Origin: Novispirillum itersonii
Lineage (GTDB): Bacteria > Pseudomonadota > Alphaproteobacteria > Rhodospirillales > Rhodospirillaceae
Direction: 5' to 3'
Assembly (NCBI RefSeq): GCF_014205675.1
Contig: NZ_JACIIX010000018.1
Location: 23,712-87,711, forward strand
DNA length: 64,000 nt
Below the pieces are notes generated by a model. It was not told where the DNA came from, ran no database searches, and saw nothing but the letters and a program-made list of their open reading frames with translations. Position numbers and translations under genes: made by a program. Below, in pieces: positions 1 to 9,838 of the stretch (position 1 is the stretch's first letter; each line of letters opens with the position of its first letter).

Positions 1-271
1 CCGGGCGCGGGCGTCCGCCCGCTTGGCTTACGTGCCCACGCGGGCACGGGGCCTCAATGGCCCAGTCGGGCCTTCGGCCCTCCGTTATCTGCCCCTCACA
101 CGCCGGGCGCGGACGTCCGTCCGCTTGGCTTACGTGCCCACGCGGGCACGGGGCCTCAATGGCCCAGTCGGGCCTTCGGCCCTCCGTTATCTGCCCCTCA
201 AACGCCGGGCGCGGGCGTCCGCCCGCTTGGCTTACGTGCCCACGCGGGCACGGGACCTCAATGGCCCAGTC
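1..271. repeat. 102-bp tandem repeat array (about 2.6 copies)
   Basis: Three copies of a 102-bp unit begin at 1, 103 and 205; the third diverges after about 271. Copies differ at only a few positions. Each unit holds a hairpin formed by CGTGCCC/GGGCACG and a second by GGGCC/GGCCC around TTC. Because 102 is a multiple of three, a reading frame runs through it and gives a repeated 34-residue Arg/Pro-rich peptide, but no ribosome binding site or protein-like composition supports coding. The array is cut by the window edge, so total copy number is unknown. The stretch from 271 to 464 shows nothing recognisable. Confidence 0.85.
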
Positions 272-464
272 AGCGCGGTAAACCGCGCTTCCATGACCTA
301 TCCCTCACACGACGGGCCGCCGCATCCGTGCCCTTACCTCACACCCGAACTGTTGCGCGAACCCTCTGCTCAAAACCTGCGCGTTCCCACCCCTCCAGCC
401 ACACTTTTCCCCTGCTCTGCCCCCGATCCCCCTGTATCCTGCCGTCCGACACATCACATCATTT

Positions 465-520
465 CGTAAAAATGTGATCACACCTGTTGACAGGGTCGTA
501 AAAAGTGATCACATTTTACG
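465..520 (+). promoter_or_regulatory. Promoter with paired GTGATCAC operator boxes
   Basis: Two copies of the palindrome GTGATCAC lie at 474-481 and 505-512. They sit inside a larger inverted repeat, CGTAAAAATGTGATCAC (465-481) facing GTGATCACATTTTACG (505-520). The box centres are 31 bp apart, about three helical turns. A perfect -35 hexamer TTGACA (487-492) lies between the boxes and the downstream box covers the expected -10 region, so a bound protein would probably block transcription of the aldehyde dehydrogenase gene. The regulator is not identifiable from the site alone and no obvious candidate gene is adjacent. Confidence 0.6.
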
Positions 521-536
521 GCAGGAGGACGCATCC

Positions 537-2051
537 ATGACGCACGCCAATACCCCTGATCACACCCTGTGGTCCAGCCGCGCCGCCCTGCTGGTCTCCA
601 AGGGCATTGAAGGCCGCGCCTTCATCGACGGCCACTATGTTGATGCTGCCGACGGCACCACCTTCGATGCCCACAGCCCGATTGACGGCCGCCTGCTGAC
701 CAAAGTCGCCGCCGGGTCCGCCGCCGATATCGACCGCGCCGTCGCCGCTGCCCGCCGCGCCTTCAACGACCGCCGCTGGGCCGGAAAATCCCCGGTGCAG
801 CGCAAGCGGATCCTACTGGCCTTCGCCGACCTGATCGCCCAGCACCGGGATGAACTGGCGCTTCTGGAAACCCTCGACATGGGCAAGCCGATCAGCGACA
901 GCCTCGCCGTCGATGTCCGCGCCACCGCCGACTGCTTCCGCTGGTACGCCGAAGCCATCGACAAGGTCTATGACGAGATCGCCCCCACTGCCGACAACAC
1001 ACTGGCCACCATCACCCGCGAACCGCTGGGCGTGATCGCTGCCGTGGTGCCGTGGAACTTCCCGATGATTATGGCCGCCTGGAAGCTGGCTCCGGCCCTT
1101 GCCGCCGGGAACTCGGTGGTGCTGAAGCCCGCCGAACAGTCCAGCCTGACCGCCCTGCGTCTCGCCGGGCTGGCCCAGCAGGCCGGTCTGCCGGACGGCG
1201 TGCTGAACGTTGTGCCCGGCATGGGGGTTTCCGCCGGCAAGGCCATCGGCCTGCACATGGATATCGACGGAGTGTTCTTCACCGGCTCCACCGAGGTCGG
1301 TAAGTACTTCCTCCAGTATTCCGGCCAGTCGAACATGAAGAAGATCGGTCTGGAATGCGGGGGCAAATCCGCCCACATCATTCTGGAGGACTGCGGAGAT
1401 CTTGATGCCGCCGCCAGCTCCGCCGCCGAGGCCATTTTCTTCAATCAGGGGGAAATGTGCACCGCCGGATCGCGTCTGGTGGTCCATCGCGCCGTCAAGG
1501 ATGCGGTGGTGGAGCGCATCCGCGCCCATGCCGAAACCGTTCAGCCGAACGATCCGCTGAATCCGGCCACCCGCATGGGGGCGCTGGTCGATGAAAACCA
1601 CACCCGCACCGTGCTTGGCTTTATTGACGCCGGACAGGTCGACGGTGCCCGCGTGGTCACCGGCGGCAAGCGGGCCCGGACGGAAAGCGGGGGCTGCTAC
1701 GTTCAGCCGACCATTTTCGACAACGTCACCAATTCCATGCGCATCGCCCGCGAAGAGATCTTCGGCCCGGTGCTGTCGGTGATCACCGTCGACAGCGCCG
1801 ACGAGGCGGTGCAGGTCGCCAACGACAGCATCTACGGCCTTGCCGCCGCCGTGTGGAGCGACAACGTCAACACCATCAACCGTGTCGCCCGTTCCCTGCG
1901 CGCCGGTGTGGTCTATATGAACTGCTATGACGCTGACGACATCACCACCCCGTTCGGCGGCTACAAACAGTCGGGGATCGGCCGGGACAAATCCCTGCAC
2001 GCCTTCGATAAATATACGGAACTGAAAACCAGCTGGCTGCGCCTGCGCTGA
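537..2051 (+). CDS. Aldehyde dehydrogenase (NAD(P)+-dependent, PuuC/gamma-aminobutyraldehyde type)
   Basis: A full-length (504-residue) aldehyde dehydrogenase that would oxidise an aldehyde to a carboxylate in the cytoplasm. The catalytic thiol is Cys308 in GEMCTAGSR and the general base is Glu273 in LECGGK; the N-terminal Rossmann region contains PWNFP. The ATG at 537 is chosen because AGGAGG lies about 8 bases upstream. An in-frame ATG at 474 falls inside the operator and is unlikely. The next gene is a class III aminotransferase, so the pair fits catabolism of a diamine: transamination gives an amino-aldehyde, which this enzyme would oxidise. Exact substrate (gamma-glutamylaminobutyraldehyde, 4-aminobutanal or another) is inference. 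Confidence 0.9.
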   Translation: MTHANTPDHTLWSSRAALLVSKGIEGRAFIDGHYVDAADGTTFDAHSPIDGRLLTKVAAGSAADIDRAVAAARRAFNDRRWAGKSPVQRKRILLAFADLIAQHRDELALLETLDMGKPISDSLAVDVRATADCFRWYAEAIDKVYDEIAPTADNTLATITREPLGVIAAVVPWNFPMIMAAWKLAPALAAGNSVVLKPAEQSSLTALRLAGLAQQAGLPDGVLNVVPGMGVSAGKAIGLHMDIDGVFFTGSTEVGKYFLQYSGQSNMKKIGLECGGKSAHIILEDCGDLDAAASSAAEAIFFNQGEMCTAGSRLVVHRAVKDAVVERIRAHAETVQPNDPLNPATRMGALVDENHTRTVLGFIDAGQVDGARVVTGGKRARTESGGCYVQPTIFDNVTNSMRIAREEIFGPVLSVITVDSADEAVQVANDSIYGLAAAVWSDNVNTINRVARSLRAGVVYMNCYDADDITTPFGGYKQSGIGRDKSLHAFDKYTELKTSWLRLR

Positions 2052-2067
2052 TCCGCTGACACCGGGC

Positions 2068-2097
2068 CGGGGGTGCCCTGACCGCCCCCGCCCTTTT
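2068..2097 (+). terminator. Weak GC-rich hairpin after the aldehyde dehydrogenase
   Basis: CGGGGG (2068-2073) pairs with CCCCCG (2085-2090), followed by CCCTTTTCC. The stem is short and the T tract interrupted, so it may only attenuate read-through into the aminotransferase gene 86 bases downstream. Confidence 0.3.
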
Positions 2098-2182
2098 CCT
2101 CATCCCACGATCACGCCCTGACCGGCCGGACCCTGCTCCGGCGGGACCGGCCCCGTGCATCCGCTTTCCGGAGCATCCGACC

Positions 2183-3556
2183 ATGACCCTGATCAACAAA
2201 GGCACCGCATACTGGCAGTCCCTTGACCGCGCCCATCACTGGCACCCCTTCACCGATACCAAGGGCCTGAATCAGGCCGGGGCCCGGGTGATGACCAAGG
2301 GCGAAGGCGTCTATCTGTGGGACTCGGAAGGCAACAAAATCCTCGACGGCATGTCCGGCCTGTGGTGCGTCGCCCTCGGCTACGGCAACGAGGAACTGAT
2401 TGAGGCCGCCACCCAGCAGATGCGGGATCTGGCCTTCTACAACACCTTCTTCAAGACCACCCATCCGCCCGCCGCCGAACTGGCCCAGAAGATTGCCGAA
2501 GTCACGCCGGAAGGCCTGAACCGGATCTTCTTTTCCAGCTCCGGCTCGGAAGCCAATGACACCGTGGTCCGCATGGTCCGTCACTTCTGGGTTCTGGAAG
2601 GCAAGCCGGAGAAAAACTGGATCATCGGCCGCAAGAACGGCTATCACGGCTCCACCCTTGTCGGGGCCTCCCTCGGCGGCATGGGGCCGATGCATGCGCA
2701 GGGCGGGCCGATGCTGGCCAATGTCGCCCACATCAACCAGCCCTACTGGTACGGCGATGACAGCGGCCTGACGGAAGATGACTTCGGCATCGTCCGGGCG
2801 CGGGAACTGGAAGCCAAGATTCTGGAACTGGGGGCCGATAAGGTGGCCGCCTTCATCGCCGAGCCGATTCAGGGGGCTGGCGGCGTGATCATCCCCCCCG
2901 CCACCTACTGGCCGGAAATCCAGCGGATCTGCCAGAAGTATGACGTGCTGATCATTGCCGATGAAGTCATCTGCGGCTTCGGCCGCACCGGCCAGTGGTT
3001 CGGCTCCCACACGCTGGGCATCCAGCCGGACCTGATGCCGATGGCCAAGGGCCTGTCGTCGGGCTATCTGCCGCTGTCGGCGGTGGCAGTCGGCGACCGT
3101 GTTGCCAATACGCTGATCGAAAAGGGCGGCGAATTCTATCACGGCTACACCTACTCCGGCCATCCGGTGTCTGCGGCAGTGGCGCTGGCCGCCATCCGCA
3201 TCATGCAGCGTGACCGGATCGTTGACCGGGTGCGCGATGACATCGGCCCCTATTTCCAGCAGCAGCTGCGCACGCTGGCAGACCATCCGCTGGTCGGGCG
3301 CATTGACGGCATCGGCCTGATCGCCGGGATTGCGCTGGTCGAGAACAAGACGCCGAAAACCTTCTTCAAGGACGGTGACGCCGTCGGTCTGGCCTGCCGT
3401 GACCACTGTTTCAACAACGGGCTGATCATGCGGGCCGTCGGGTCCCGCATGGTTCTGGCCCCGCCGCTGATCATCAGCCGGGCGGAAGTGGACGAACTGG
3501 TGGCCAAGGTCCGCCACTGCTTCGACCTGACCGCCCGCGATGTCGGCCTGATGTAA
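2183..3556 (+). CDS. Class III aminotransferase (putrescine/polyamine-pyruvate type)
   Basis: A 457-residue PLP enzyme of the omega-transaminase group. The PLP lysine is Lys289 in MAKGLSSGY, and the cofactor-binding Asp lies in ADEVICGFGRTG. SSSGSEAND and the NGYHGST segment bind the cofactor phosphate and ring. The N-terminus (HHWHPFTDTKGLNQ) and overall length match the SpuC-like putrescine:pyruvate aminotransferase group rather than the shorter ornithine or acetylornithine enzymes. GGAG lies about 10 bases before the ATG. It follows the aldehyde dehydrogenase with only a weak hairpin between, so the two probably act in sequence on a diamine or omega-amino compound. Other omega-transaminase substrates such as beta-alanine cannot be excluded. 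Confidence 0.85.
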   Translation: MTLINKGTAYWQSLDRAHHWHPFTDTKGLNQAGARVMTKGEGVYLWDSEGNKILDGMSGLWCVALGYGNEELIEAATQQMRDLAFYNTFFKTTHPPAAELAQKIAEVTPEGLNRIFFSSSGSEANDTVVRMVRHFWVLEGKPEKNWIIGRKNGYHGSTLVGASLGGMGPMHAQGGPMLANVAHINQPYWYGDDSGLTEDDFGIVRARELEAKILELGADKVAAFIAEPIQGAGGVIIPPATYWPEIQRICQKYDVLIIADEVICGFGRTGQWFGSHTLGIQPDLMPMAKGLSSGYLPLSAVAVGDRVANTLIEKGGEFYHGYTYSGHPVSAAVALAAIRIMQRDRIVDRVRDDIGPYFQQQLRTLADHPLVGRIDGIGLIAGIALVENKTPKTFFKDGDAVGLACRDHCFNNGLIMRAVGSRMVLAPPLIISRAEVDELVAKVRHCFDLTARDVGLM

Positions 3557-3759
3557 AGGAGGTGCCTTGACCGATTTCTCCCCCGGAACGCCTTCCGGTT
3601 GAGCGGACCCCGTATCACCCGGAAGCATGTCCCCTGAAACTGTGTTTCCCAGTATCCCTGTAGTCTCAAAGAGTTTGTTACGGACGATGTTGTTTTAAGT
3701 CTCTGAGTACCCCGGAGGATCCCTCCGGCCTTTATCCTGTAAGAGTATCCCAGACTGTG

Positions 3760-3798
3760 ACGGGGTTCGCATGTGCAGCATGAGAACCCCGTTTTTTT
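3760..3798 (+). terminator. Strong rho-independent terminator after the aminotransferase
   Basis: ACGGGGTTC (3760-3768) pairs with GAACCCCGT (3784-3792), followed by a run of seven T (3792-3798). It lies about 200 bases beyond the aminotransferase stop. The intervening 3557-3759 has no convincing gene but holds a second perfect hairpin, CCGGAGG/CCTCCGG at 3712-3728, so this segment is a long 3' UTR or possibly a small RNA. Between 3799 and 3943 nothing else is recognisable. Confidence 0.8.
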
Positions 3799-3943
3799 CA
3801 ATAGGATGACAGCCTTCTTTCAACAGGCTCTGAATTGACAGAGCCCGGCCGCCTGCCCATACTCGGAAGCCTGTATCAGCGATCTGATACCCATAACTCC
3901 CCCGGCCCGGCTCCTGCTGCGGTCTGCTGCCCGGAGTTTCCGA

Positions 3944-4303
3944 ATGCCCGCGTCCGTGCTGTCACCACCCGCCCCTTCCCCCACCGTCTCCGATGATCCG
4001 CTGCTGATGCTGTTGCACTGGCAACGCGCCGGGCACCGCTGCGCCGTCGCCACCGTGGTCCGCACCTGGGGATCTTCCCCCCGCCCGGTCGGCAGCAAGC
4101 TGGCGGTGCGGGACGATGGGCTGATGGCCGGGTCAGTTTCCGGCGGCTGCGTCGAAACCGCCGTGGTCGATGCGGCGCTGGAGGTGATGGACAGCGGGAA
4201 ACCCAAGCTGCTGTCCTTTGGCGTCGCCGATGCCCGGGCATGGGAGGTCGGACTGGCCTGCGGTGGCCGGATCGACATTTTTGTGGAACCCCTGATCCCC
4301 TGA
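3944..4303 (+). CDS. XdhC/CoxI family protein, N-terminal domain only
   Basis: A 119-residue protein that corresponds to the N-terminal XdhC_CoxI domain: VVRTWGSSPRPVGSKLAV, then SVSGGCVE and a terminal LACGGRIDIFVEPL. XdhC proteins bind molybdenum cofactor and help mature or insert it, including sulfuration, into xanthine-dehydrogenase-type hydroxylases. Here the usual C-terminal Rossmann domain is absent and is encoded separately at 11085-11831 at the other end of the cluster. It is the first gene of the cox-like cluster, 34 bases ahead of coxG. CGGAG precedes the ATG. Confidence 0.85.
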   Translation: MPASVLSPPAPSPTVSDDPLLMLLHWQRAGHRCAVATVVRTWGSSPRPVGSKLAVRDDGLMAGSVSGGCVETAVVDAALEVMDSGKPKLLSFGVADARAWEVGLACGGRIDIFVEPLIP

Positions 4304-4337
4304 TTTACTCCTGTTTTTTCTCTGAAAGGCGTTCTCC

Positions 4338-4970
4338 GTGGATATTTCCGGCAGCTACGACATTCCCGCCTCCCGCGCCACCGTCTGGGCCGCAATCAAC
4401 GACCCGGAGGTGCTGAAGGCCTGTATTCCCGGCTGTGACGAAATGACCGCTGACGGCGACAGTGGCTTCAGCGCCAAAGTCACCGCCAAGATCGGCCCGG
4501 TGAAGGCCACCTTCTCCGGCGCGGTGCGGCTGGAGGATGTTCAGGCCCCGGCCTCCTACACCATCACCGGGGAAGGCAAGGGCGGGGCCGCCGGGTTCGC
4601 CAAAGGGCAGGCCAAGGTGCAGCTGGAAGAGCTGGATGCCGGAACCACCCGCCTGACCTACAGCGTGGACGCACAGGTCGGCGGTAAACTGGCACAGGTC
4701 GGCAGCCGCCTGATTCAGGGTGCTGCCAAAAAATACGCCGATGACTTCTTTTCCACCCTCGTCGCCCGTCTGTCGGACCCCGCCGCCGGGGCAGAGCCGT
4801 CCCCTCCGGCTGATACCGCTTCCTCGCCGGAGGAGGCTGCGCCCGCCCATGCGGCCGCCCCTTCCCATTCCACTGCCCCTGCGGTTGCCGCCGCCGGGGG
4901 CACCCACTGGGCGGTTTATGCCGCCGGTCTTCTGGTCATCGCCGCTGCCGCCTACCTGCTGCTGCGCTGA
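4338..4970 (+). CDS. coxG: CoxG-like SRPBCC protein with C-terminal membrane anchor
   Basis: A 210-residue protein whose first 150 residues match the CoxG SRPBCC fold (start MDISGSYDIPASRATVWAAI, then CIPGCDE and KVTAKIGPVKATFSG). A Pro/Ala-rich linker follows, and then one hydrophobic helix (AVYAAGLLVIAAAAYLLL) at the extreme C-terminus. CoxG proteins are thought to recruit the cytosolic hydroxylase to the membrane; a C-terminal anchor fits that role. The start is GTG at 4338, preceded by AAAGG. It lies directly upstream of the CoxS/CoxL/CoxM genes. Confidence 0.85.
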   Translation: MDISGSYDIPASRATVWAAINDPEVLKACIPGCDEMTADGDSGFSAKVTAKIGPVKATFSGAVRLEDVQAPASYTITGEGKGGAAGFAKGQAKVQLEELDAGTTRLTYSVDAQVGGKLAQVGSRLIQGAAKKYADDFFSTLVARLSDPAAGAEPSPPADTASSPEEAAPAHAAAPSHSTAPAVAAAGGTHWAVYAAGLLVIAAAAYLLLR

Positions 4971-5156
4971 TCTGTCCACGGCCCCGCCCGGGGCCTTTTG
5001 CTGCGTTCCGGTTAAGACACATTCCCGCGCTTTTTGATTCCAGTATCCGCCCGGCACTGCCGGGCAAGAGGCCGCAAAGGCCCGGGCCGGTTGATCCGGC
5101 AAATCCTGAACACCGGCCCCGTCAGGATGACCGTGGGCCAACCGGGAGGATCCTTC

Positions 5157-5654
<498 letters not shown>

Positions 5655-5669
5655 CGGGGAGACAGCATC

Positions 5670-8045
5670 ATGTCCAAGAGCACCGGGATCGGCGCGTCCG
5701 TCAAACGCGTTGAGGATTACCGCTTTCTGACCGGCCGTGGCCGCTACACCGATGACATGACACGTCCGGGTCAGTGCCACGCCTATATCGTGCGCTCCCC
5801 GCATGCCCATGCCCGCATCCTGTCGATTGACACCGCCGCGACGCTGGCGGCCCCGGGGGTGCTGACCGTGCTGACCGGGGCGGATATGGTGGCCGACAAC
5901 ATCGGCTCCCTGCCCTGCGGCTGGCTGATCCACAGCCGCGACGGCACCCCGATGAAGGAACCGAAACATCTGCCGATCGCCGCCGACAAGGTGCGCCATG
6001 TCGGTGATCAGGTTGCCGTCGTCATCGCCGAAACCCTCCAGCAGGCCAAGGATGCCGCCGAACTGCTGGACATCGACTACGAGGAACTGCCCGCCGTCGT
6101 CTCCCCCGGCAGTGTTGAAACGGCCGGAACCGCCGTGCACGACGAGGCCCCGGATAATGTCTGCTATGACTGGATCTGGGGTGACAAGGATAAGACCGAC
6201 GCCGCCTTCGCGCAGGCCGCCCACGTCACCACGCTGGATCTGGTCAACACCCGGCTGGTGCCCAATGCCATGGAACCGCGCGCGGCGGTCGGGGAATACG
6301 ACCCCGGCATGGACGAATACACCCTGACCACCACCAGCCAGAACCCGCAACTGATCCGCCTGCTGCTGTGCGGTTTCACCATGGGCCTGCCGGAACATAA
6401 GGTGCGGGTGGTTGCCCCCGATGTCGGTGGCGGCTTCGGATCGAAAATCTATCATTACGCCGAAGAGGTGATCGTCGTTTACGCCGCCCGCCGCCTGAAG
6501 CGGCCGGTGAAGTGGACCGCCGAACGGTCGGAAAGCTTCCTGTCCGATGCCCATGGCCGGGACCATCTGACCCATGTGGAACTGGCGATGGATCCCGACG
6601 GCCTGTTTCTGGGGATGCGGGTCAAGACCACCGCCAATATGGGCGCCTATCTCTCCACCTTCTCCTCCTGCATCCCGACCATCCTCTATGCCACCCTGCT
6701 GTCCGGTCAGTATAAGACCCCGGCGATCCATGCCGAGGTCAAGGCGGTGTTCACCAACACCGTTCCGGTCGATGCATACCGGGGGGCCGGACGGCCGGAA
6801 GCCTGCTATCTGATTGAACGCATTGTTGATGTGGCGGCGCGGGAACTGGGGATCGACCGGGCGGAATTGCGACGTCGCAATTTCATCCCCCCGGAGATGA
6901 TGCCCTACGACACCCCGGTCGGCCTGCAATACGACAGCGGCAACTTCGCCAGAAACCTTGAGGACGCGCTGGCGCTGATCGATTACGACGGGTTCCCGGC
7001 CCGACGGGCTGAATCCGCCACCCGGGGCAAACGGCGCGGCATCGGCTTTGCCAGTTATATCGAAGCCTGCGGCATTGCCCCGTCCAACGTCGCCGGGGCT
7101 CTCGGGGCCCGGGCCGGGCTGTATGATTCCGCCGAGGTGCGCTTCCACCCCACCGGATCGGTCAGCGTGATGGTCGGCGTCCACAGCCACGGTCAGGGCC
7201 ATGAGACCACCTTCGCCCAGATCGTTTCCGAACGCCTTGGCGTGCCGATGGAAAAGATCGAGATCGTCCACGGCGATTCCGCCAAAACCCCGTTCGGGAT
7301 GGGCACCTATGGCTCCCGCTCGCTGGCGGTCGGCGGCATGGCGATGATGAAGGCCATCGACAAGGTGATTGCCAAGTCGAAGAAGATCGCCGCCCACCTG
7401 CTGGAAGCCTCCGCCGAGGATATCGAGCAGGACGGCGGGGTGTTCCGCGTCGCCGGAACCGACCGGAGCGTGGATATCGCCGCCATCGCCGGGGCGGCCT
7501 ATGTGCCGCACAACTACCCGCTGGACGAACTGGAACCCGGTCTGGACGAACAGGCCTTCTATGACCCGAAGAACTTCACCTTCCCCAATGGCACCCAGAT
7601 CTGCGAAGTCGAGGTGGATCCGGAGACCGGGGTGGTGAAGATCGTGCGCTTCGCCGCTGTTGACGACTTCGGGCGGGTGATCAACCCGATGATCGTCGAA
7701 GGGCAGGTGCATGGCGGGCTGGTGCAGGGCATCGGTCAGGCCCTGCTGGAACATGCCATTTATGACGAGGACAGCGGCCAGCTGCTGACCGGCTCGTTCA
7801 TGGATTACGCCATGCCCCGCGCCGATGATGTGCCCGATTTCGAGGTGAAGACCAACGAAGTGCTGTGTACCACCAACGCGCTGGGCGTGAAAGGCTGCGG
7901 CGAGGCCGGAACCATCGGCGGGGCCGCCTGCGTGATGAACGCGGTGTGCGACGCGCTGGATATCGGCCACATGGATATGCCGGCCAGCCCGGAACGGGTG
8001 TGGCGGGTTCTCCGCGACAGCCGCCCGGCCATGGCTGCGGAATAA
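5670..8045 (+). CDS. coxL: Molybdenum hydroxylase large subunit, form II CODH-like (CoxL family)
   Basis: A full-length 791-residue molybdopterin-binding catalytic subunit. It begins with the usual [20 protein letters not shown] segment and contains the molybdopterin loop VGGGFGSK and the catalytic glutamate Glu745 in GVKGCGEAG. The active-site loop is AYRGAGR (369-375), the form II signature; form I carbon monoxide dehydrogenases instead have AYxCSFR with the Cu-bound cysteine. CO oxidation is therefore doubtful and another aromatic, purine-like or aldehyde substrate is plausible. It is flanked by coxS and coxM and followed by coxD/coxE and XdhC-type maturation genes. Confidence 0.9.
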   Translation: MSKSTGIGASVKRVEDYRFLTGRGRYTDDMTRPGQCHAYIVRSPHAHARILSIDTAATLAAPGVLTVLTGADMVADNIGSLPCGWLIHSRDGTPMKEPKHLPIAADKVRHVGDQVAVVIAETLQQAKDAAELLDIDYEELPAVVSPGSVETAGTAVHDEAPDNVCYDWIWGDKDKTDAAFAQAAHVTTLDLVNTRLVPNAMEPRAAVGEYDPGMDEYTLTTTSQNPQLIRLLLCGFTMGLPEHKVRVVAPDVGGGFGSKIYHYAEEVIVVYAARRLKRPVKWTAERSESFLSDAHGRDHLTHVELAMDPDGLFLGMRVKTTANMGAYLSTFSSCIPTILYATLLSGQYKTPAIHAEVKAVFTNTVPVDAYRGAGRPEACYLIERIVDVAARELGIDRAELRRRNFIPPEMMPYDTPVGLQYDSGNFARNLEDALALIDYDGFPARRAESATRGKRRGIGFASYIEACGIAPSNVAGALGARAGLYDSAEVRFHPTGSVSVMVGVHSHGQGHETTFAQIVSERLGVPMEKIEIVHGDSAKTPFGMGTYGSRSLAVGGMAMMKAIDKVIAKSKKIAAHLLEASAEDIEQDGGVFRVAGTDRSVDIAAIAGAAYVPHNYPLDELEPGLDEQAFYDPKNFTFPNGTQICEVEVDPETGVVKIVRFAAVDDFGRVINPMIVEGQVHGGLVQGIGQALLEHAIYDEDSGQLLTGSFMDYAMPRADDVPDFEVKTNEVLCTTNALGVKGCGEAGTIGGAACVMNAVCDALDIGHMDMPASPERVWRVLRDSRPAMAAE

Positions 8046-8057
8046 GGAGGCGACACC

Positions 8058-8852
8058 ATGTATACCTTCTCTTATCAGAAACCGTCCTCCGTCGCCGATG
8101 CTGTCGCCACCCTGACCGGGGACGACGACGCCAAGGTGGTGGCCGGGGGCATGACCCTGATCCCGACCCTGAAACAGCGGCTGGCCCAGCCCAGCGCGCT
8201 GGTGGATCTCGGCAGCGTCCCCGGCCTGACCGGCATCCGCCGGGACGGCGATGCGCTGGTGATCGGGGCGATGACCACCCATGCCACGGTGGCGGCGGAT
8301 GCCACCGTCCGGTCCGCCCTGCCCGCGCTGGCGGCGCTGGCCGGGGGGATCGGCGACCCCGCCGTGCGCCATCGCGGCACCTGCGGCGGATCAGTGGCCA
8401 ATGCCGATCCCGCCGCCGACTATCCGGCTGCTGTGGTCGGTCTGGGCGGCACAGTGATCACCGACCGCCGGGAAATCGCCGGGGATGATTTCTTCACCGG
8501 GCTGTTTGAAACGGCGCTGGAACCGGGGGAAATCATCACCGCCCTGCGCTTCCCGATCCCCAAACGGGCCGGATACGCCAAATTCCGCAACCCGGCCTCG
8601 CGCTATGCCGTGGTCGGGGTGATGGTAGCCGAGACCGCCGCCGGAATCCGGGTCGCCGTCACCGGGGCCGGGGCCAGCGTGTTCCGGGTGGCGGCGATGG
8701 AACAGGCGCTGGGCGGAACCTTCAGCCCGGCAGCCCTCGACGGCATCCGCATTGAGGCCGATGACCTGAACACCGACCTGCATGCCAGCGCCGAATACCG
8801 GGCGCATCTGGTGACGGTGATGGCCCGCAGGGCGGTGGAAGCGGCCAGCTGA
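8058..8852 (+). CDS. coxM: Molybdenum hydroxylase medium subunit, FAD-binding (CoxM-like)
   Basis: A 264-residue FAD subunit. The FAD-binding motifs are VVAGGMTLIPTLK near residue 35 and the second glycine-rich segment RGTCGGSVANADPAADYP near residue 110; the C-terminal CODH flavoprotein domain follows. It receives electrons from CoxS. AAGGAGG lies 7 bases before the ATG and only 12 bases separate it from coxL, so translation is probably coupled within one operon. Confidence 0.92.
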   Translation: MYTFSYQKPSSVADAVATLTGDDDAKVVAGGMTLIPTLKQRLAQPSALVDLGSVPGLTGIRRDGDALVIGAMTTHATVAADATVRSALPALAALAGGIGDPAVRHRGTCGGSVANADPAADYPAAVVGLGGTVITDRREIAGDDFFTGLFETALEPGEIITALRFPIPKRAGYAKFRNPASRYAVVGVMVAETAAGIRVAVTGAGASVFRVAAMEQALGGTFSPAALDGIRIEADDLNTDLHASAEYRAHLVTVMARRAVEAAS

Positions 8853-8875
8853 TCCCGCGGCTTCCCCCCTGCCCG

Positions 8876-8910
8876 CAGCGCCGGAGGAGGCCTCCTTCCC
8901 TCCGGCGCTG
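8876..8910 (+). other. Intercistronic hairpin between coxM and coxD
   Basis: CAGCGCCGGAGG (8876-8887) and CCTCCGGCGCTG (8899-8910) form a perfect 12-bp stem around an 11-base loop. No T tract follows, so it is more likely an RNA processing or stability element than a terminator. It could lower expression of the maturation genes relative to the structural subunits. Confidence 0.6.
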
Positions 8911-8928
8911 CCCTTCTCAGGACCAGAC

Positions 8929-9837
8929 ATGATGGCTCTTCCGGTTCCGGATTCCGTGGATGACACCCTTGCCCTGCTGACCACACAGGGCTACGTCGGT
9001 GACCGGGCGCTGGCGACGGTGCTGTTTCTCGCCCTGCGGCTGGGCCGCCCCCTGTTTCTGGAAGGCGAGGCCGGAGTCGGCAAAACCGAAATCGCCAAGG
9101 TGCTGGCCTCCGGACTGGGCCGCCGCCTGATCCGCCTGCAATGTTACGAAGGGCTGGACACCGCCGCCGCCGTTTATGAATGGAACTATCCGCGCCAGAT
9201 GCTGGAAATCCGCCGGGCTGAAGCCAGCGGCAGCCCGCCGCCGGATCTGTTTTCCGACACCTTCCTGATCCGTCGCCCGCTGTTGCAGGCGCTGGACTCC
9301 GACCCCGCCGGGCCGCCGGTGCTGCTGATTGACGAACTGGACCGCACCGACGAGCCGTTTGAAGCCTACCTGCTGGAAGTGCTGTCAGAGTTTCAGATCA
9401 CCATCCCGGAAACCGGACCGGTCCGCGCCGCCCGGCCCCCGATTGTGATCCTGACCTCCAACCGCACCCGGGAAATCCACGATGCCCTGAAGCGGCGCTG
9501 CTTCTATCACTGGCTGGACTATCCGGACTTTGCCCGTGAGCTGGCCATCATTTCCGCCCGCCGCCCGGACATCCCGCCCGATCTGGCCCGGCAGGTGGTG
9601 GCCTTTGTGCAGAAGCTGCGGACGATGGAGCTGTTCAAGGCTCCCGGCGTCGCCGAAACCCTTGACTGGGCCAGCACGCTGGTGGAGCTGAACCAGACCG
9701 AGCTGACCGCCGCCACTGTCGAGTCTACTCTGGGCGTGGTGCTGAAATATCAGGACGATATCGCCCGGCTGATGGGCGACGAAAGCGCCCGCCTGCTGAT
9801 GCAGATCCGCGCCGATCTGTCCCGGGCGGCCCCCTGA
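8929..9837 (+). CDS. coxD: MoxR-type AAA+ ATPase (CoxD-like)
   Basis: A 302-residue AAA+ chaperone. Walker A is GEAGVGKTE and Walker B is LLIDELDR, followed by EPFEAYLLEVLSE and the sensor-1 segment ILTSNRTREI. CoxD is required in Oligotropha for maturation of the CO dehydrogenase active site and works with the VWA protein CoxE. The start is one of two adjacent ATG codons at 8929/8932. The stop is one base short of the CoxE start, so the two are translationally linked. Confidence 0.9.
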   Translation: MMALPVPDSVDDTLALLTTQGYVGDRALATVLFLALRLGRPLFLEGEAGVGKTEIAKVLASGLGRRLIRLQCYEGLDTAAAVYEWNYPRQMLEIRRAEASGSPPPDLFSDTFLIRRPLLQALDSDPAGPPVLLIDELDRTDEPFEAYLLEVLSEFQITIPETGPVRAARPPIVILTSNRTREIHDALKRRCFYHWLDYPDFARELAIISARRPDIPPDLARQVVAFVQKLRTMELFKAPGVAETLDWASTLVELNQTELTAATVESTLGVVLKYQDDIARLMGDESARLLMQIRADLSRAAP

Positions 9838-9838
9838 C

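Noticed and set aside
1-271. CRISPR array
   Set aside because: The 102-bp units are continuous and nearly identical, with no alternating unique spacers and no cas genes nearby.
23-469. Repeat-encoded 148-residue protein
   Set aside because: It exists only because the repeat length is a multiple of three; composition is Arg/Pro-rich, there is no ribosome binding site and it runs into the operator.
5670-8045. Form I (true CO-oxidising) carbon monoxide dehydrogenase
   Set aside because: The loop reads AYRGAGR, lacking the cysteine of AYxCSFR needed for the Mo-Cu site.
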